Shown here: positions 1-16,752 of the stretch, piece after piece | Layout: each line of letters starts with the position of its first letter | Position numbering within the stretch: position 1 is the stretch's first letter | NCBI GenBank assembly: GCA_024707265.1 | Contig: JANQAB010000003.1 | Span: forward strand, 744,001-808,000 | Source: Sporocytophaga sp. | Lineage (GTDB): Bacteria; Bacteroidota; Bacteroidia; Cytophagales; Cytophagaceae | Reading direction: 5' to 3' | DNA length: 64,000 nt | Position numbers and translations under genes: made by a program | Notes under the pieces: model-generated | Told to the model about the DNA's origin: nothing | The model's input: only the letters and a program-made list of their open reading frames with translations | Databases searched by the model: none

Positions 1-124
1 ACAATTTCTTCTGCCTCACCTGATTGATTTACATCACCTGTTGTCTTCTTGATATATATCCATGAACCTACAAGGATAACTACAAGAACGATTATCCATG
101 GCCAGAAGGACTTTTTTTATTCAT
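1..124 (-). CDS. N-terminal fragment of an unidentified single-pass membrane protein, frame broken
   Basis: The gene runs off the left edge. An ATG at 122-124 opens a frame that stops after about ten codons. The adjacent frame reads on to the window edge as a membrane segment (WPWIIVLVVILVGSWIYIKK) followed by an acidic stretch (TTGDVNQSGEAEEI). Joining the two needs one extra base, either in the seven-A run after the start or in the TT of the CCTTCT stretch. This is the only break here that needs an insertion rather than a deletion. The product would be a short cytoplasmic tail, one transmembrane helix and a soluble domain outside the window. I do not recognise the family. It lies downstream of the DUF3467 terminator, so it is probably a separate transcript. 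Confidence 0.45.
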
Positions 125-204
125 ATTAGTACCTTTCATCCCTTTCTCATCATATATAAAAAAACCTGACTGAAAAAATATTGGTTCAGGATTGCTACCT
201 ATAT

Positions 205-240
205 AAAAAAAGCTCCCCGGAAAATCCGGGGAGCTTTTTT
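205..240. terminator. Bidirectional intrinsic terminator after the rpoC-DUF3467 transcript
   Basis: A perfect 11-bp stem (211-221 with 225-235, arm AGCTCCCCGGA) has a three-base loop, with A7 on the left and T6 on the right. It can therefore end transcription on either strand. It sits between the DUF3467 stop and the next minus-strand gene. Confidence 0.85.
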
Positions 241-357
241 GCTGTTTGAAAGATCCATTCTCTATGTCAACCACAACAAAGAGAAGCGAATCTAGCTAAT
301 TTATAGATATTTACAATAATCTTATTTAATTATTTTTAATTATCGAAAATTAATGAA

Positions 358-690
358 TCAGGCTTCTCCCATTGTACCGCCAAAATTCATCGGGAATCGG
401 GGAAAATCTTCTGTATTGTTAATTTCTCCAAAAGCCTCTTCATATTTTTTTACATTCTCTTTCAAGGCTACAACCAATCTTTTGGCATGCTCCGGAGTGA
501 TAACAATCCTTGCCTTTACTTTGGCCTTAGGTACTCCAGGCATTAACCTTATGAAATCAATAACAAATTCACTATTTGAATGAGCAATCATTGCCAGATT
601 AGAATATACACCTTCTGCTATTTCCTCAGTTAACTCTATGTTAATCTGATTCTGCTCAGCATGTTGATTTTTCTTTTTGTCGTCTGCCAT
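358..690 (-). CDS. DUF3467 family protein
   Basis: This small soluble 110-aa protein belongs to the DUF3467 family, whose function is unknown. The first 15 residues are charged and probably flexible (MADDKKKNQHAEQNQ). The conserved core follows, with the typical GVYSNLAMIAHSNSEFVIDF and ITPEHAKRLVVALKEN stretches. The C-terminal tail is short and rich in Phe, Met and Gly. In Bacteroidetes this gene usually follows rpoC, as it does here, which suggests a link to RNA polymerase or ribosomal-operon expression. That link is inference. A hairpin terminator separates it from rpoC, so its expression may depend on read-through or on an unseen promoter. Confidence 0.85.
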   Translation of the reverse strand: MADDKKKNQHAEQNQINIELTEEIAEGVYSNLAMIAHSNSEFVIDFIRLMPGVPKAKVKARIVITPEHAKRLVVALKENVKKYEEAFGEINNTEDFPRFPMNFGGTMGEA

Positions 691-728
691 ATTTTTTTCT
701 ATTAAATTCTAAAACAGGTATAAAAAAT

Positions 729-769
729 AAGACCTTAGACTTCAATTATTTCTGAATGCCTAAGGTCTT
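729..769 (-). terminator. Terminator after rpoC
   Basis: A 10-bp stem (AAGACCTTAG at 729-738 with CTAAGGTCTT at 760-769) lies 20 bases past the rpoC stop. On the minus strand it is followed by ATTTTTTAT. It separates rpoC from DUF3467. Confidence 0.75.
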
Positions 770-789
770 AATACATCTATGCTAAAATA

Positions 790-5115
<4,326 letters not shown>

Positions 5116-5156
5116 TTAGGTTTTATATCCTGAAACAAACTTAAAAAAATATGAAT

Positions 5157-5180
5157 AGCTGCCGGATGAATCCGGCAGCT
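5157..5180 (-). terminator. Hairpin between rpoB and rpoC
   Basis: A perfect 10-bp stem (AGCTGCCGGA / TCCGGCAGCT) with loop TGAA lies 12 bases past the rpoB stop. On the minus strand a T7 run follows about 9 bases later, so this may be a weak terminator or a processing site. rpoC has no other visible promoter, so read-through must be substantial. Confidence 0.55.
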
Positions 5181-5191
5181 TTGGTTAATGA

Positions 5192-9062
<3,871 letters not shown>

Positions 9063-9150
9063 TGCTTTATAAGTTTGGTTAGTGAATAATTTTTAAATAT
9101 TATTACTTAAATCAAGGGGGACCTTAAAGGTTTATACCCACAAACAGCAA

Positions 9151-9176
9151 AAGACCTGACTATGTTGCCAGGCCTT
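9151..9176 (-). terminator. Attenuator-like hairpin between rplL and rpoB
   Basis: On the minus strand AAGGCCTG pairs with CAGGTCTT (one G-U pair), followed by TTTTGCTGTTTG. The tail is weak. Partial termination at this position would fit the usual excess of L7/L12 over RNA polymerase. The regulatory role is inferred from position only. Confidence 0.45.
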
Positions 9177-9212
9177 GAAATTATTTTTAAGGCTGTTAAA
9201 GGTAATCTTACC

Positions 9213-9590
9213 TTATTTAATTTCAACTTCAGCTCCAGCCTCTTCTAATTGTTTCTTTAGAGACTCAGCTTCAGCTTTAGGAAGACCTTCTTTAACAGGT
9301 TTTGGAGTAGAATCAACTAGATCTTTAGCTTCTTTTAATCCAAGTCCAGTAAGATCTTTAACTAGTTTCACAACTGCAAGTTTAGCAGCTCCTGGATTTT
9401 TAAGGATTACATCGAAAGCTGTTTTTTCAGCAGGTGCTTCAGCAGCTCCTCCACCACCTCCAGCTACCATTACAGGAGCAGCAGCAGCAGGCTCGATACC
9501 GTATTCATCTTTCAGGATTTGCGCAAGTTCGTTAACTTCTTTAACAGTTAAATTTACAAGTTGCTCAGCGAATGCTTTTAAATCTGCCAT
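9213..9590 (-). CDS. rplL: 50S ribosomal protein L7/L12
   Basis: This 125-aa stalk protein of the large subunit is present in several copies per ribosome and recruits the translation GTPases. Order along the chain: an N-terminal dimerisation helix region (residues 1-35), an Ala/Gly-rich hinge ([20 protein letters not shown]), and the C-terminal factor-binding domain with [20 protein letters not shown]. Length and layout are normal. It follows rplJ after about 67 bases and is separated from rpoB by an attenuator-like hairpin. Confidence 0.97.
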   Translation of the reverse strand: MADLKAFAEQLVNLTVKEVNELAQILKDEYGIEPAAAAPVMVAGGGGGAAEAPAEKTAFDVILKNPGAAKLAVVKLVKDLTGLGLKEAKDLVDSTPKPVKEGLPKAEAESLKKQLEEAGAEVEIK

Positions 9591-9657
9591 TTTATTATTT
9601 ATTTAAAAATTACTAATTTGATTAATGTTTATTTTTTTTATAAAGTATTCTGAAATA

Positions 9658-10194
9658 TTACTCTGGTTTTTCAGAAAGAGTCTTAACGATTCCTGCAAGT
9701 TTGTTTCCACCGCTTTGAAGAGCTGAAACAACATTTTTAGCAGGAGATTGAAGTAATCCAATGATATCTCCAATAAGTTCGTTTTTAGATTTAAGATTGC
9801 TAAGAAGATCTAGAGTATCTTCACCGATAAACAATCCACCATCAATAGAAGCTCCTTTAAGGGTAGGTTTATTAAACCCTTTTCCACCTTCTTTATGATA
9901 CTCTTTCAATAATTTTGCTGGTGCATTTCCTGCATCTGCAAACAGAATTCCTGAGAAGCCTTTTAACACTGCCTGGTTAAAAGGGGTATAGTCAGTATTA
10001 AGGTTTGCCAAAGCTTTCTTAATCAAAGAATTCTTTACAACTGTATATTCAATACCTTTTTTGAAACACAATTTTCTGAATTTATTAACCTGCTCAACAG
10101 AAAGACCTGAAGCATCGGTTATATAAAAGTAATTCTTCGAAGCAAATTTTTGGCTCAACTCTTCAATGATCTGAGCTTTTTGTTCTTTAGTCAT
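9658..10194 (-). CDS. rplJ: 50S ribosomal protein L10
   Basis: L10 anchors L7/L12 dimers to 23S rRNA at the base of the stalk. The 178-aa protein starts MTKEQKAQIIEELSQKF and has the conserved KNSLIKKAL segment in the RNA-binding half and a C-terminal helical tail for L12. It begins four bases after the rplA stop, so it is co-transcribed with rplA, rplK and rplL. I see no separate L10 leader structure in the tiny gap. Confidence 0.96.
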   Translation of the reverse strand: MTKEQKAQIIEELSQKFASKNYFYITDASGLSVEQVNKFRKLCFKKGIEYTVVKNSLIKKALANLNTDYTPFNQAVLKGFSGILFADAGNAPAKLLKEYHKEGGKGFNKPTLKGASIDGGLFIGEDTLDLLSNLKSKNELIGDIIGLLQSPAKNVVSALQSGGNKLAGIVKTLSEKPE

Positions 10195-10198
10195 TTTC

Positions 10199-10897
10199 TT
10201 ATATTCCTGAAATTGAACTCTTATCCACTGTTATACCAGGGCTCATTGTACTTGACAATGAAACACTCTTAATATAAGTACCTTTAGCTGAAGCTGGCTT
10301 CAATTTTGAAATTACTTGAATTAGCTCATTAATATTCTCCTGTAATTTGTCAGGAGTGAAAGATACTTTACCGATACTGGTATGAATAATTCCGTATTTA
10401 TCTACTTTGAAGTCGATTTTACCTTGCTTAATTTCTTTAACAGCTTTTCCAACCTCAAGAGTTACAGTTCCGGCTTTAGGATTAGGCATTAAGCTTCTTG
10501 GACCAAGAATTCTACCTAATTTACCAACCTTTGCCATTACTGTAGGCATCGTAATGATTACGTCGATATCTAACCAACCTTGCTCAATTTTAGCAATATA
10601 GTCATCAAGGCCAACGTGCTCAGCACCAGCATCTTTTGCTTCCTGCGCTTTATCAGGAGTACAAAGTACTAGAACTCTCACATCCTTACCAGTACCATGA
10701 GGAAGAGCAACTACCCCTCTCACCATCTGATCAGCCTTTTTAGGATCAACACCTAATCTTACGTCGATATCAACTGAAGCATCAAACTTTGTGAAAGTGA
10801 TTTCTTTTAGTAGATTAGATGCATCTACAAGAGAATATTCCTGCTCAGGGTTATATTTAGCAATTACTTGCTTTTGTTTTTTTGTAAGTTTTCCCAT
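10199..10897 (-). CDS. rplA: 50S ribosomal protein L1
   Basis: L1 forms the mobile stalk next to the E site and helps release deacylated tRNA; in many bacteria it also represses its own operon. The 232-aa product carries the typical [15 protein letters not shown] start, the [21 protein letters not shown] region and [19 protein letters not shown]. It lies between rplK and rplJ with gaps of 12 and 4 bases. Confidence 0.97.
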   Translation of the reverse strand: MGKLTKKQKQVIAKYNPEQEYSLVDASNLLKEITFTKFDASVDIDVRLGVDPKKADQMVRGVVALPHGTGKDVRVLVLCTPDKAQEAKDAGAEHVGLDDYIAKIEQGWLDIDVIITMPTVMAKVGKLGRILGPRSLMPNPKAGTVTLEVGKAVKEIKQGKIDFKVDKYGIIHTSIGKVSFTPDKLQENINELIQVISKLKPASAKGTYIKSVSLSSTMSPGITVDKSSISGI

Positions 10898-10909
10898 GTC
10901 AATTTCCTA

Positions 10910-11353
10910 TTAAGATTCCCAAGGAGCTTTACCCGTAATTGTTATACCCAAACTTCTAGCAGTTCCAGCAATCATCTTCATCGCTGAATCAATCTTAGAA
11001 CAATTTAAGTCTGGCAATTTAGTTTCAGCGATAGTTTTAACCTGATCCCAGGTAACCGATCCTACTTTATTTCTGTTAGGTTCTGCCGATCCTTTTTTTG
11101 CTTTTGCTGCTTCCATTAAAAGTATTGGAGCAGGAGGAGTTTTAATAACAAAGTCAAAAGATTTGTCTTTGTACATTGTTATTAACACTGGTAATAAAAC
11201 ACCTGGTTTATCTTGTGTTCTAGCATTGAACTGCTTACAGAACTCCATGATATTCAAACCTTTACTACCCAATGCTGGACCGATTGGAGGAGATGGATTT
11301 GCGGCTCCGCCCTTTACCTGCAATTTCAGATATCCGCCTATTTCTTTTGCCAT
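10910..11353 (-). CDS. rplK: 50S ribosomal protein L11
   Basis: L11 binds the GTPase-associated region of 23S rRNA, where elongation factors and the stringent-response enzyme act. At 147 aa it has the usual N-terminal domain ([20 protein letters not shown]) and the C-terminal rRNA-binding domain ending in [10 protein letters not shown]. It starts two bases after the nusG stop, so the two are almost certainly translated from one message. Confidence 0.97.
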   Translation of the reverse strand: MAKEIGGYLKLQVKGGAANPSPPIGPALGSKGLNIMEFCKQFNARTQDKPGVLLPVLITMYKDKSFDFVIKTPPAPILLMEAAKAKKGSAEPNRNKVGSVTWDQVKTIAETKLPDLNCSKIDSAMKMIAGTARSLGITITGKAPWES

Positions 11354-11354
11354 T

Positions 11355-11916
11355 TTACTGAACTTTTTCTACTTGCATATAATTCAACTCAACGGGTGTA
11401 TTTCTTCCGAATATTTTCACCATAACATTGAGTTTCTTTCTTTCTTCAAATACTTCTTCAACAGAACCGGTAAATCCATTGAATGGACCATCCATAACTT
11501 TAACCAGTTCACCTACTATAAAAGGAGTCTCTAGTTTTTCTTCTCTCTCATCAACCTGATCTACTTTTCCAAGAATCCTGTTAACTTCAGATTGTCTTAA
11601 TGGTACAGGTTTTTTTGAGGCTGCACCTGATTCACTAGATCCAAGGAATCCAATAACTCCAGGAATACTCGTAATAATGTGCGCTGCTTCACCGTGATTT
11701 ATATCTGCTTGAATTAGTACATAACCAGGAAAAAAATTTCTCTCACGTACCCTCTTTTTTCCCATTTCTCATTTCATATACCTTTTCAGAAGGTATTAGA
11801 ACCTGAGGAACAAACTCTTGAAGATTCTGTCTTACGATTTCGTTTTCAAGATAGCTTTTTACTTTCTTCTCTTGACCACTTACCGCCCTAACAACATACC
11901 ATTGTAATTGACTCAT
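11355..11916 (-). CDS. nusG: Transcription termination/antitermination protein NusG (frame broken once)
   Basis: NusG binds the RNA polymerase clamp and links it to Rho or to the ribosome. The ATG at 11914-11916 begins [20 protein letters not shown], the standard NGN start. The frame breaks at the six-T run 11755-11760. Removing one base gives [20 protein letters not shown], the normal NGN sequence. The C-terminal KOW domain is intact ([19 protein letters not shown]). The repaired protein is 186 aa. It follows secE by 15 bases and precedes rplK by one base, the conserved order. Confidence 0.95.
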
Positions 11917-11931
11917 CGATTTATCCCCCTT

Positions 11932-12123
11932 TTAGAAGTTTTCGTAAATGAAGGACATACCGTTTTTAAATAAATAATCGATAACTCCGATTATTAGTGC
12001 AAAAATGATAGAAGCAACCAGAACAAGGACAGTACTCCCCTGAAGTTCACTGAACTTCGGCCAGGAAACTCTACTTCTGATCTCTTCAACTGACTCTTTT
12101 AGAAAATCTATTACCTTTTTCAT
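11932..12123 (-). CDS. secE: Preprotein translocase subunit SecE
   Basis: SecE is the essential clamp of the SecYEG channel in the inner membrane. The 63-aa protein has the short single-helix form: an amphipathic N-terminal segment (FLKESVEEIRSRVSWPKFSELQ) followed by one transmembrane helix (STVLVLVASIIFALIIGVID). The WP motif in the first part is typical. It lies between tRNA-Trp and nusG, its usual place. Confidence 0.95.
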   Translation of the reverse strand: MKKVIDFLKESVEEIRSRVSWPKFSELQGSTVLVLVASIIFALIIGVIDYLFKNGMSFIYENF

Positions 12124-12143
12124 TTTTGACTTATTTTCCTGTG

Positions 12144-12214
12144 CACGGGTGGAGAGATTCGAACTCCCATCAACGGTTTTGGAGACCGCTATTCTACCCT
12201 TGAACTACACCCGT
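12144..12214 (-). tRNA. tRNA-Trp (anticodon CCA)
   Basis: On the minus strand the acceptor stem is ACGGGTG / CACCCGT, the anticodon loop reads CTCCAAA with CCA at its centre, and the T arm has TTCGAAT. No CCA end is encoded. It lies just upstream of secE, so it may be processed from the same transcript. Confidence 0.95.
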
Positions 12215-12263
12215 TTAACTACACACCCCTGAAAAGGGAGTGCAAAGTTAGAGAATATCTCAT

Positions 12264-12318
12264 AAATAAACAAGTGCGTTCTCGAAAATAATTTTCAAAA
12301 ACGCACCCTTGTTTATTT
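12264..12318 (-). terminator. Long imperfect hairpin after tuf
   Basis: AAATAAACAAGTGCGTT (from 12264) pairs with AACGCAC-CC-TTGTTTATTT (to 12318), with a two-base bulge. It starts shortly after the tuf stop. The base of the stem is AT-rich, so it could end tuf transcription or mark a processing site before tRNA-Trp. Confidence 0.6.
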
Positions 12319-12324
12319 TTTTAC

Positions 12325-13512
12325 TTATTTTAAAATTTCAGTTACCTGACCAGCACCTACTGTTCTACCACCTTCTCTGATCGCAAATCTTAATCCTTTC
12401 TCCATCGCAACAGAGTTGATTAGTTTTACAGTGATTGTGATATTGTCACCAGGCATAACCATTTCAATTCCTTCAGGAAGGATGATTTCGCCAGTAACGT
12501 CAGTTGTTCTCATATAGAACTGAGGTCTGTATTTGTTAAAGAATGGAGTATGTCTTCCACCTTCTTCTTTTGAAAGAACGTAAATCTCAGCTTTGAATTC
12601 TAAGTGAGGAGTTACAGAACCTGGTTTACAGATTACCATTCCTCTTCTGATTTGATCTTTCTCAATACCTCTTAGAAGTAGACCAACGTTATCTCCAGCT
12701 TCTCCTCTGTCAAGGATTTTTCTGAACATCTCAACTCCAGTAACTGTAGACTTAAGGTTTTCAGCACCCATACCAAGGATATCAACAGCCTCACCAGAGT
12801 TAATGATACCTCTTTCAATTCTACCTGTTGCTACTGTACCTCTACCAGTGATAGAGAATACGTCTTCAACTGGCATCAAGAAAGGAAGCTCAGTCATACG
12901 TGGAGGAATTGGAATATCTTTATCAACAGCCTCCATTAGTTCCTCGATTGTTGCTACCCATTGAGCATCACCGTTCAATCCACCAAGAGCAGAACCTCTG
13001 ATAATAGAGATTGTATCACCTGGGAATTCGTAGAAGCTAAGTAGTTCTCTAACTTCCATCTCAACAAGGTCAAGAAGTTCCGGATCATCAACTAAGTCAA
13101 CTTTGTTCATGAAAACAACTAGAGCGGGAACACCTACCTGACGAGCAAGAAGAATATGCTCTCTAGTTTGAGGCATTGGTCCGTCAGTAGCAGCAACCAC
13201 AAGAATAGCTCCATCCATCTGAGCAGCACCTGTAACCATGTTTTTCACATAGTCAGCGTGACCTGGACAGTCAACGTGAGCATAGTGTCTGTTGGCTGTA
13301 GCGTACTCCACGTGAGAAGTATTGATAGTAATACCTCTTTCTTTTTCCTCAGGAGCGTTGTCAATCTGAGAGAAATCTCTTTTCTCTGCTAGACCTTTTT
13401 CTGACAATACTTTAGTGATTGCGGCAGTCAAAGTTGTTTTACCGTGGTCTACGTGACCTATAGTACCTATATTCACGTGAGGTTTGGAACGGTCAAAATT
13501 TTCTTTAGCCAT
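12325..13512 (-). CDS. tuf: Elongation factor Tu
   Basis: EF-Tu delivers aminoacyl-tRNA to the ribosome in a GTP-dependent way. The 395-aa protein has all G motifs: GHVDHGKT at residues 19-26, DCPGH, and NKVD. The effector region includes [15 protein letters not shown]. Domains 2 and 3 are complete, ending in [15 protein letters not shown]. It lies downstream of three tRNA genes (Tyr, Gly, Thr) and upstream of tRNA-Trp-secE. This tRNA-tuf-tRNA order is common and suggests co-transcription from the promoter before tRNA-Tyr. Confidence 0.98.
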   Translation of the reverse strand: MAKENFDRSKPHVNIGTIGHVDHGKTTLTAAITKVLSEKGLAEKRDFSQIDNAPEEKERGITINTSHVEYATANRHYAHVDCPGHADYVKNMVTGAAQMDGAILVVAATDGPMPQTREHILLARQVGVPALVVFMNKVDLVDDPELLDLVEMEVRELLSFYEFPGDTISIIRGSALGGLNGDAQWVATIEELMEAVDKDIPIPPRMTELPFLMPVEDVFSITGRGTVATGRIERGIINSGEAVDILGMGAENLKSTVTGVEMFRKILDRGEAGDNVGLLLRGIEKDQIRRGMVICKPGSVTPHLEFKAEIYVLSKEEGGRHTPFFNKYRPQFYMRTTDVTGEIILPEGIEMVMPGDNITITVKLINSVAMEKGLRFAIREGGRTVGAGQVTEILK

Positions 13513-13620
13513 ATTTGAAAATCCTCGGTTTTATTGTTAATTTATAATTTTATAATTATTTTAAATGCGATAAAGGAATATGCAATCTTAAGCTGACTTG
13601 CTCTGAGTTTGAATTTTATG

Positions 13621-13692
13621 AGCCAGTGACGGGAATTGAACCCGTGACCCCTTCCTTACCAAGGAAGTACTCTACCCCTGAGCTACACCGGC
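13621..13692 (-). tRNA. tRNA-Thr (anticodon GGT)
   Basis: The acceptor stem is GCCGGTG / CACTGGC. The anticodon arm CTTCC-TTGGTAA-GGAAG carries GGT, and the T loop is TTCAATT. It is the last tRNA before tuf. Confidence 0.95.
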
Positions 13693-13726
13693 TTAAGAGC
13701 ACCTCTCCAGGAAGCTCAAAAAATTG

Positions 13727-13799
13727 AGCGGGAGACGAGGCTCGAACCCGCGACCTACAGCTTGGAAGGCTGTCGCTCTACCAACTGAGCTACTCCCGC
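13727..13799 (-). tRNA. tRNA-Gly (anticodon TCC)
   Basis: The acceptor stem is GCGGGAG / CTCCCGC. The anticodon arm ACAGC-CTTCCAA-GCTGT carries TCC, and the T loop is TTCGAGC. The opposite strand gives a well-known spurious reading frame (GRRGSNPRPTAWKAVALPTE), which is a tRNA shadow. Confidence 0.95.
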
Positions 13800-13922
13800 T
13801 TTTAATTAATTTGGCTAGTCTGAGATTTTTCCCTTTCTCAGAATCGAAATTGGTCCGCAAAGTAAACAAACCATTTTCAATTCCCCAATTTTTCTCGAAA
13901 CTATTTTTTATAAAATATATTG

Positions 13923-14005
13923 TGGGGAGAGAAGGATTCGAACCTTCGAAGTCATAAGACGACAGATTTACAGTCTGTTCCAGTTGGCCGCTTTGGTATC
14001 TCCCC
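13923..14005 (-). tRNA. tRNA-Tyr (anticodon GTA)
   Basis: This 83-nt gene has the long variable arm of a class II tRNA. The acceptor stem is GGGGAGA / TCTCCCC, and the anticodon arm ACAGA-CTGTAAA-TCTGT carries GTA. It is the first gene after the promoter at 14073-14102. Confidence 0.95.
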
Positions 14006-14072
14006 AAACTTTTCTTGAAAACTTCCTTTTCAAGTCAACCCTTTAAAGTTGCTGCTTTAAAAAATTGAGCTG

Positions 14073-14102
14073 CAAAAATAGGCACTTTTTTATATAAGTC
14101 AA
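14073..14102 (-). promoter_or_regulatory. Bacteroidetes-type promoter for the tRNA-Tyr/tuf transcript
   Basis: On the minus strand TTG (14100-14102) is followed by exactly 19 bases and then TATTTTTG (14073-14080). This matches the Bacteroidetes housekeeping consensus TTG-N19-TAnnTTTG. It lies about 68 bases before tRNA-Tyr and is the best promoter match I found in the window. Confidence 0.75.
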
Positions 14103-14196
14103 ATTTTCGTACCTATTTTTATTATTTTTTTTTTTAAAATATTTTGCAGCACACTAATTATCAAGTATTTAACTTTACTTTTTTTAATAAAATATT

Positions 14197-16698
14197 CTAT
14201 TTAAGCATTTGCAGATAATAATTAGCAGCATTTCTGACTACTTCATGTTTATTTGTTTCAGATATTTTCTTCAACAATTGCTTCCCATCGTTCTTTTCTT
14301 CTTCCGGAAGTATCGCAAGATATTGACTAAAATAACTCAACAATGCATAAGTCCGTCGATCTTCTGACGTTTGCATATTCTTTTTAAACCATAAATATCT
14401 GGAAGTATCCTTTACACTAATAAAGTAATTGGCTAAAGGAATGATGATGTTAATATTATCAATAGATTCAAATTCCGGAATTCTTTTTTCAATATTTGGA
14501 TCTTTTGCCTTTAACAAACTGGAAAGCGACGCTCCAACAACTGAATAAGCTTTTTCATCCAGTCCTTTATAATAAAGATCGACAAATCTCTTATTATCAT
14601 AAGAAGACAATAAATAAATAGCCTGTGCCCTAACGGCAGGCTTGGAATCAGACGATGCTATCCTTTCAAGGTCAGGTATATAATTTTCAATATTTGGAAT
14701 AACATACCTGGAAAACTGGTCCAAAGCATAATCTCTTATCCCCCAGAATCGATCATTTAGAGCCCCTTTTAAAAGAGTCTCAAACTCTTTAGTTTTAAAT
14801 TTTGCCTGAGCTAATTCCTGATTTTCAGCTTTACTCAGATCAAAATAAGCCACTAAGGCATCTTTTCTCCCAAAGTACCCCTCTGAATTTTTAAACTGGA
14901 AAATAAGCTCTTCATCTGTTTTCTCATGGGACTTCTTAGATAAGACTTCATTTTCAGGATCAAAGTGTACAAGACTTGGCTGAGCAGCGCAAGGAAGAGA
15001 AAAGTCCTGTTTGGCTTTTGTGAGTTCAAGATTAAAAGTGTTTTTCATTCCATTTACCCAAACATCAAGTTTAAATGGTAGTCTATAAACAGGGGTTCTT
15101 AAGGTATCTTGCTGCTGTTCTACAGTTAAACCAAGCATACCATTGCTATAATGACTTTCAATTTTAAGATTAGGGTGACCAGAAGCTAAAAACCATTGAT
15201 TAAAGAACCAATTCATATCAGTTCCTGTGACCTCCTCAAATGCAAGTCTCAAGTCGTGAATTTCTGCTGGTTTAAACTGGTTTCGTTTTAGATACAAATT
15301 CAGAGCTCCAAAAAAGGCAGAATCCCCAACAACGGCCCTTAGAGTATGTAAAACCCTTCCTCCTTTATTGTAGCTATGCCTGTCAAACATCTCCTCCCTA
15401 TCGTGAAAGTGAAATCTGATTAAAGGTTCCTGCTTGTGATTTGCTTCATCAAAGTATTGCTTTTCTTCTGTTTCGGCATGTTGATCTGCCTCATCCTTCC
15501 CATATTTATGATTCAGCCACAGATATTCAGAATAATTTGCAAATGATTCATTTAATGGTAAGTTAGCCCAGGATTCGGCAGTTACTAAGTCGCCAAACCA
15601 ATGGTGAAATAACTCGTGGGCAATGATTGGATCCCAGCTTTCGTCGAGCAATTCTCTATCATCAGATTGGAGAGCTTCCATAAAAACTGATGCAGAAGTA
15701 TTCTCCATAGCACCTGACACAAAATCCCTTACTACAACCTGGGAATATTTATCCCATGGATACTTATATTTTAACAATGAGGAGAAAAAAGCAATCATCT
15801 CTGGTGTATTTCCAAAAATAGATTTGGCATACTTCCCATACTGAGGTTCAACATAATAATTGACTTTAAAATCATCCCAATCAAAACGGGTATCAGTCAT
15901 TTTGTCCTCAATGATAGCATATTTTCCTATTGCCATCATAAAAAGGTATGGTGAATGAGGAAGATCTTGTTTCCAATAATAGGTGTTGGTTCCATCTTTA
16001 TTGGCTTTTTGATAAACCAGTTCCCCGTTAGATAAAACATTAAAAGCAGAATCCACTGTAATAAACATCTCCTGAGTTGTTTTTTCATTTGGAGAATCTA
16101 TGGTAGGAAACCAGCAAGAATTGGCTTCGGTTTCTCCTTGCGTCCAGATTTGAACTGGCTTTTGCGGATCTTTTCCATCTGCATTTATAAAATACAGCCC
16201 TCTATCATCAGTAATTGCATCACTCCCTCCCTTTTTAATTTCATTAGGCTTCGCTGTGTATTTTATTCGGATCAGAAAAGTATCTTTTCTTTGATAAACC
16301 TTATCAAGAGTAATATCCAGCTTTTCCTTATTATAGGAATATTTTAACGGAATTGCATTGGGAGTTACCAATTCAACAGAATGAATATCCATTCCCTTTG
16401 CATCCAGCACAAGTCCTTTTTGAGGATAAAAAAGAGGTTTAAAAGTTAAATAAGCTACGCCATTAAGGTATTGATTCTTCCAGTCGAATGAAACTTCCAG
16501 TTTAGTATGAAGTAAGTCTACTGGCCTTGTCCGTGAAGGCTGATAAGGTCCATTACTTGTCTTGAAAGTAGAAACACTTTTTTTCTCCTTATCAGCTACC
16601 TGTACAGTTTTATCACTTTTTTTCAATGATTTACAAGAAAATAATAGCAGCAAGAGGGGTATCAGAAGTAACCTCCCTGTTGAAACAGAAAAACTCAT
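14197..16698 (-). CDS. M1 family metallo-aminopeptidase, lipoprotein
   Basis: This zinc aminopeptidase of the M1 (ERAP/LTA4H-like) family removes N-terminal residues from peptides. The 833-aa protein starts with a lipoprotein signal, LLLFSC with Cys 22, so it is probably anchored to an envelope membrane. The exopeptidase motif GAMEN is near residue 327. The zinc site HELFHH is near 357, with the third ligand in LNESFA about 18 residues on. The last third is helical and repeat-like, as in other large M1 enzymes. It stands alone, divergent from the biotin carrier gene, and follows no tRNA-operon sequence. A role in peptide nutrition is inferred. Confidence 0.93.
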   Translation of the reverse strand: MSFSVSTGRLLLIPLLLLLFSCKSLKKSDKTVQVADKEKKSVSTFKTSNGPYQPSRTRPVDLLHTKLEVSFDWKNQYLNGVAYLTFKPLFYPQKGLVLDAKGMDIHSVELVTPNAIPLKYSYNKEKLDITLDKVYQRKDTFLIRIKYTAKPNEIKKGGSDAITDDRGLYFINADGKDPQKPVQIWTQGETEANSCWFPTIDSPNEKTTQEMFITVDSAFNVLSNGELVYQKANKDGTNTYYWKQDLPHSPYLFMMAIGKYAIIEDKMTDTRFDWDDFKVNYYVEPQYGKYAKSIFGNTPEMIAFFSSLLKYKYPWDKYSQVVVRDFVSGAMENTSASVFMEALQSDDRELLDESWDPIIAHELFHHWFGDLVTAESWANLPLNESFANYSEYLWLNHKYGKDEADQHAETEEKQYFDEANHKQEPLIRFHFHDREEMFDRHSYNKGGRVLHTLRAVVGDSAFFGALNLYLKRNQFKPAEIHDLRLAFEEVTGTDMNWFFNQWFLASGHPNLKIESHYSNGMLGLTVEQQQDTLRTPVYRLPFKLDVWVNGMKNTFNLELTKAKQDFSLPCAAQPSLVHFDPENEVLSKKSHEKTDEELIFQFKNSEGYFGRKDALVAYFDLSKAENQELAQAKFKTKEFETLLKGALNDRFWGIRDYALDQFSRYVIPNIENYIPDLERIASSDSKPAVRAQAIYLLSSYDNKRFVDLYYKGLDEKAYSVVGASLSSLLKAKDPNIEKRIPEFESIDNINIIIPLANYFISVKDTSRYLWFKKNMQTSEDRRTYALLSYFSQYLAILPEEEKNDGKQLLKKISETNKHEVVRNAANYYLQMLK

Positions 16699-16752
16699 AC
16701 TCAGTTGTTTTTTGAATGATTTAATTATATTTAAGAACGAAATAATGTTGAA

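Noticed and set aside
9175..9606. 143-codon frame antisense to rplL
   Set aside because: It mirrors the low-complexity Ala/Gly hinge and has Ser/Pro-rich composition typical of shadow frames.
13693..14007. Reading frames on both strands across the tRNA-Gly and tRNA-Tyr genes, including GRRGSNPRPTAWKAVALPTE
   Set aside because: They translate tRNA genes. This peptide is a well-known annotation artefact of tRNA-Gly.
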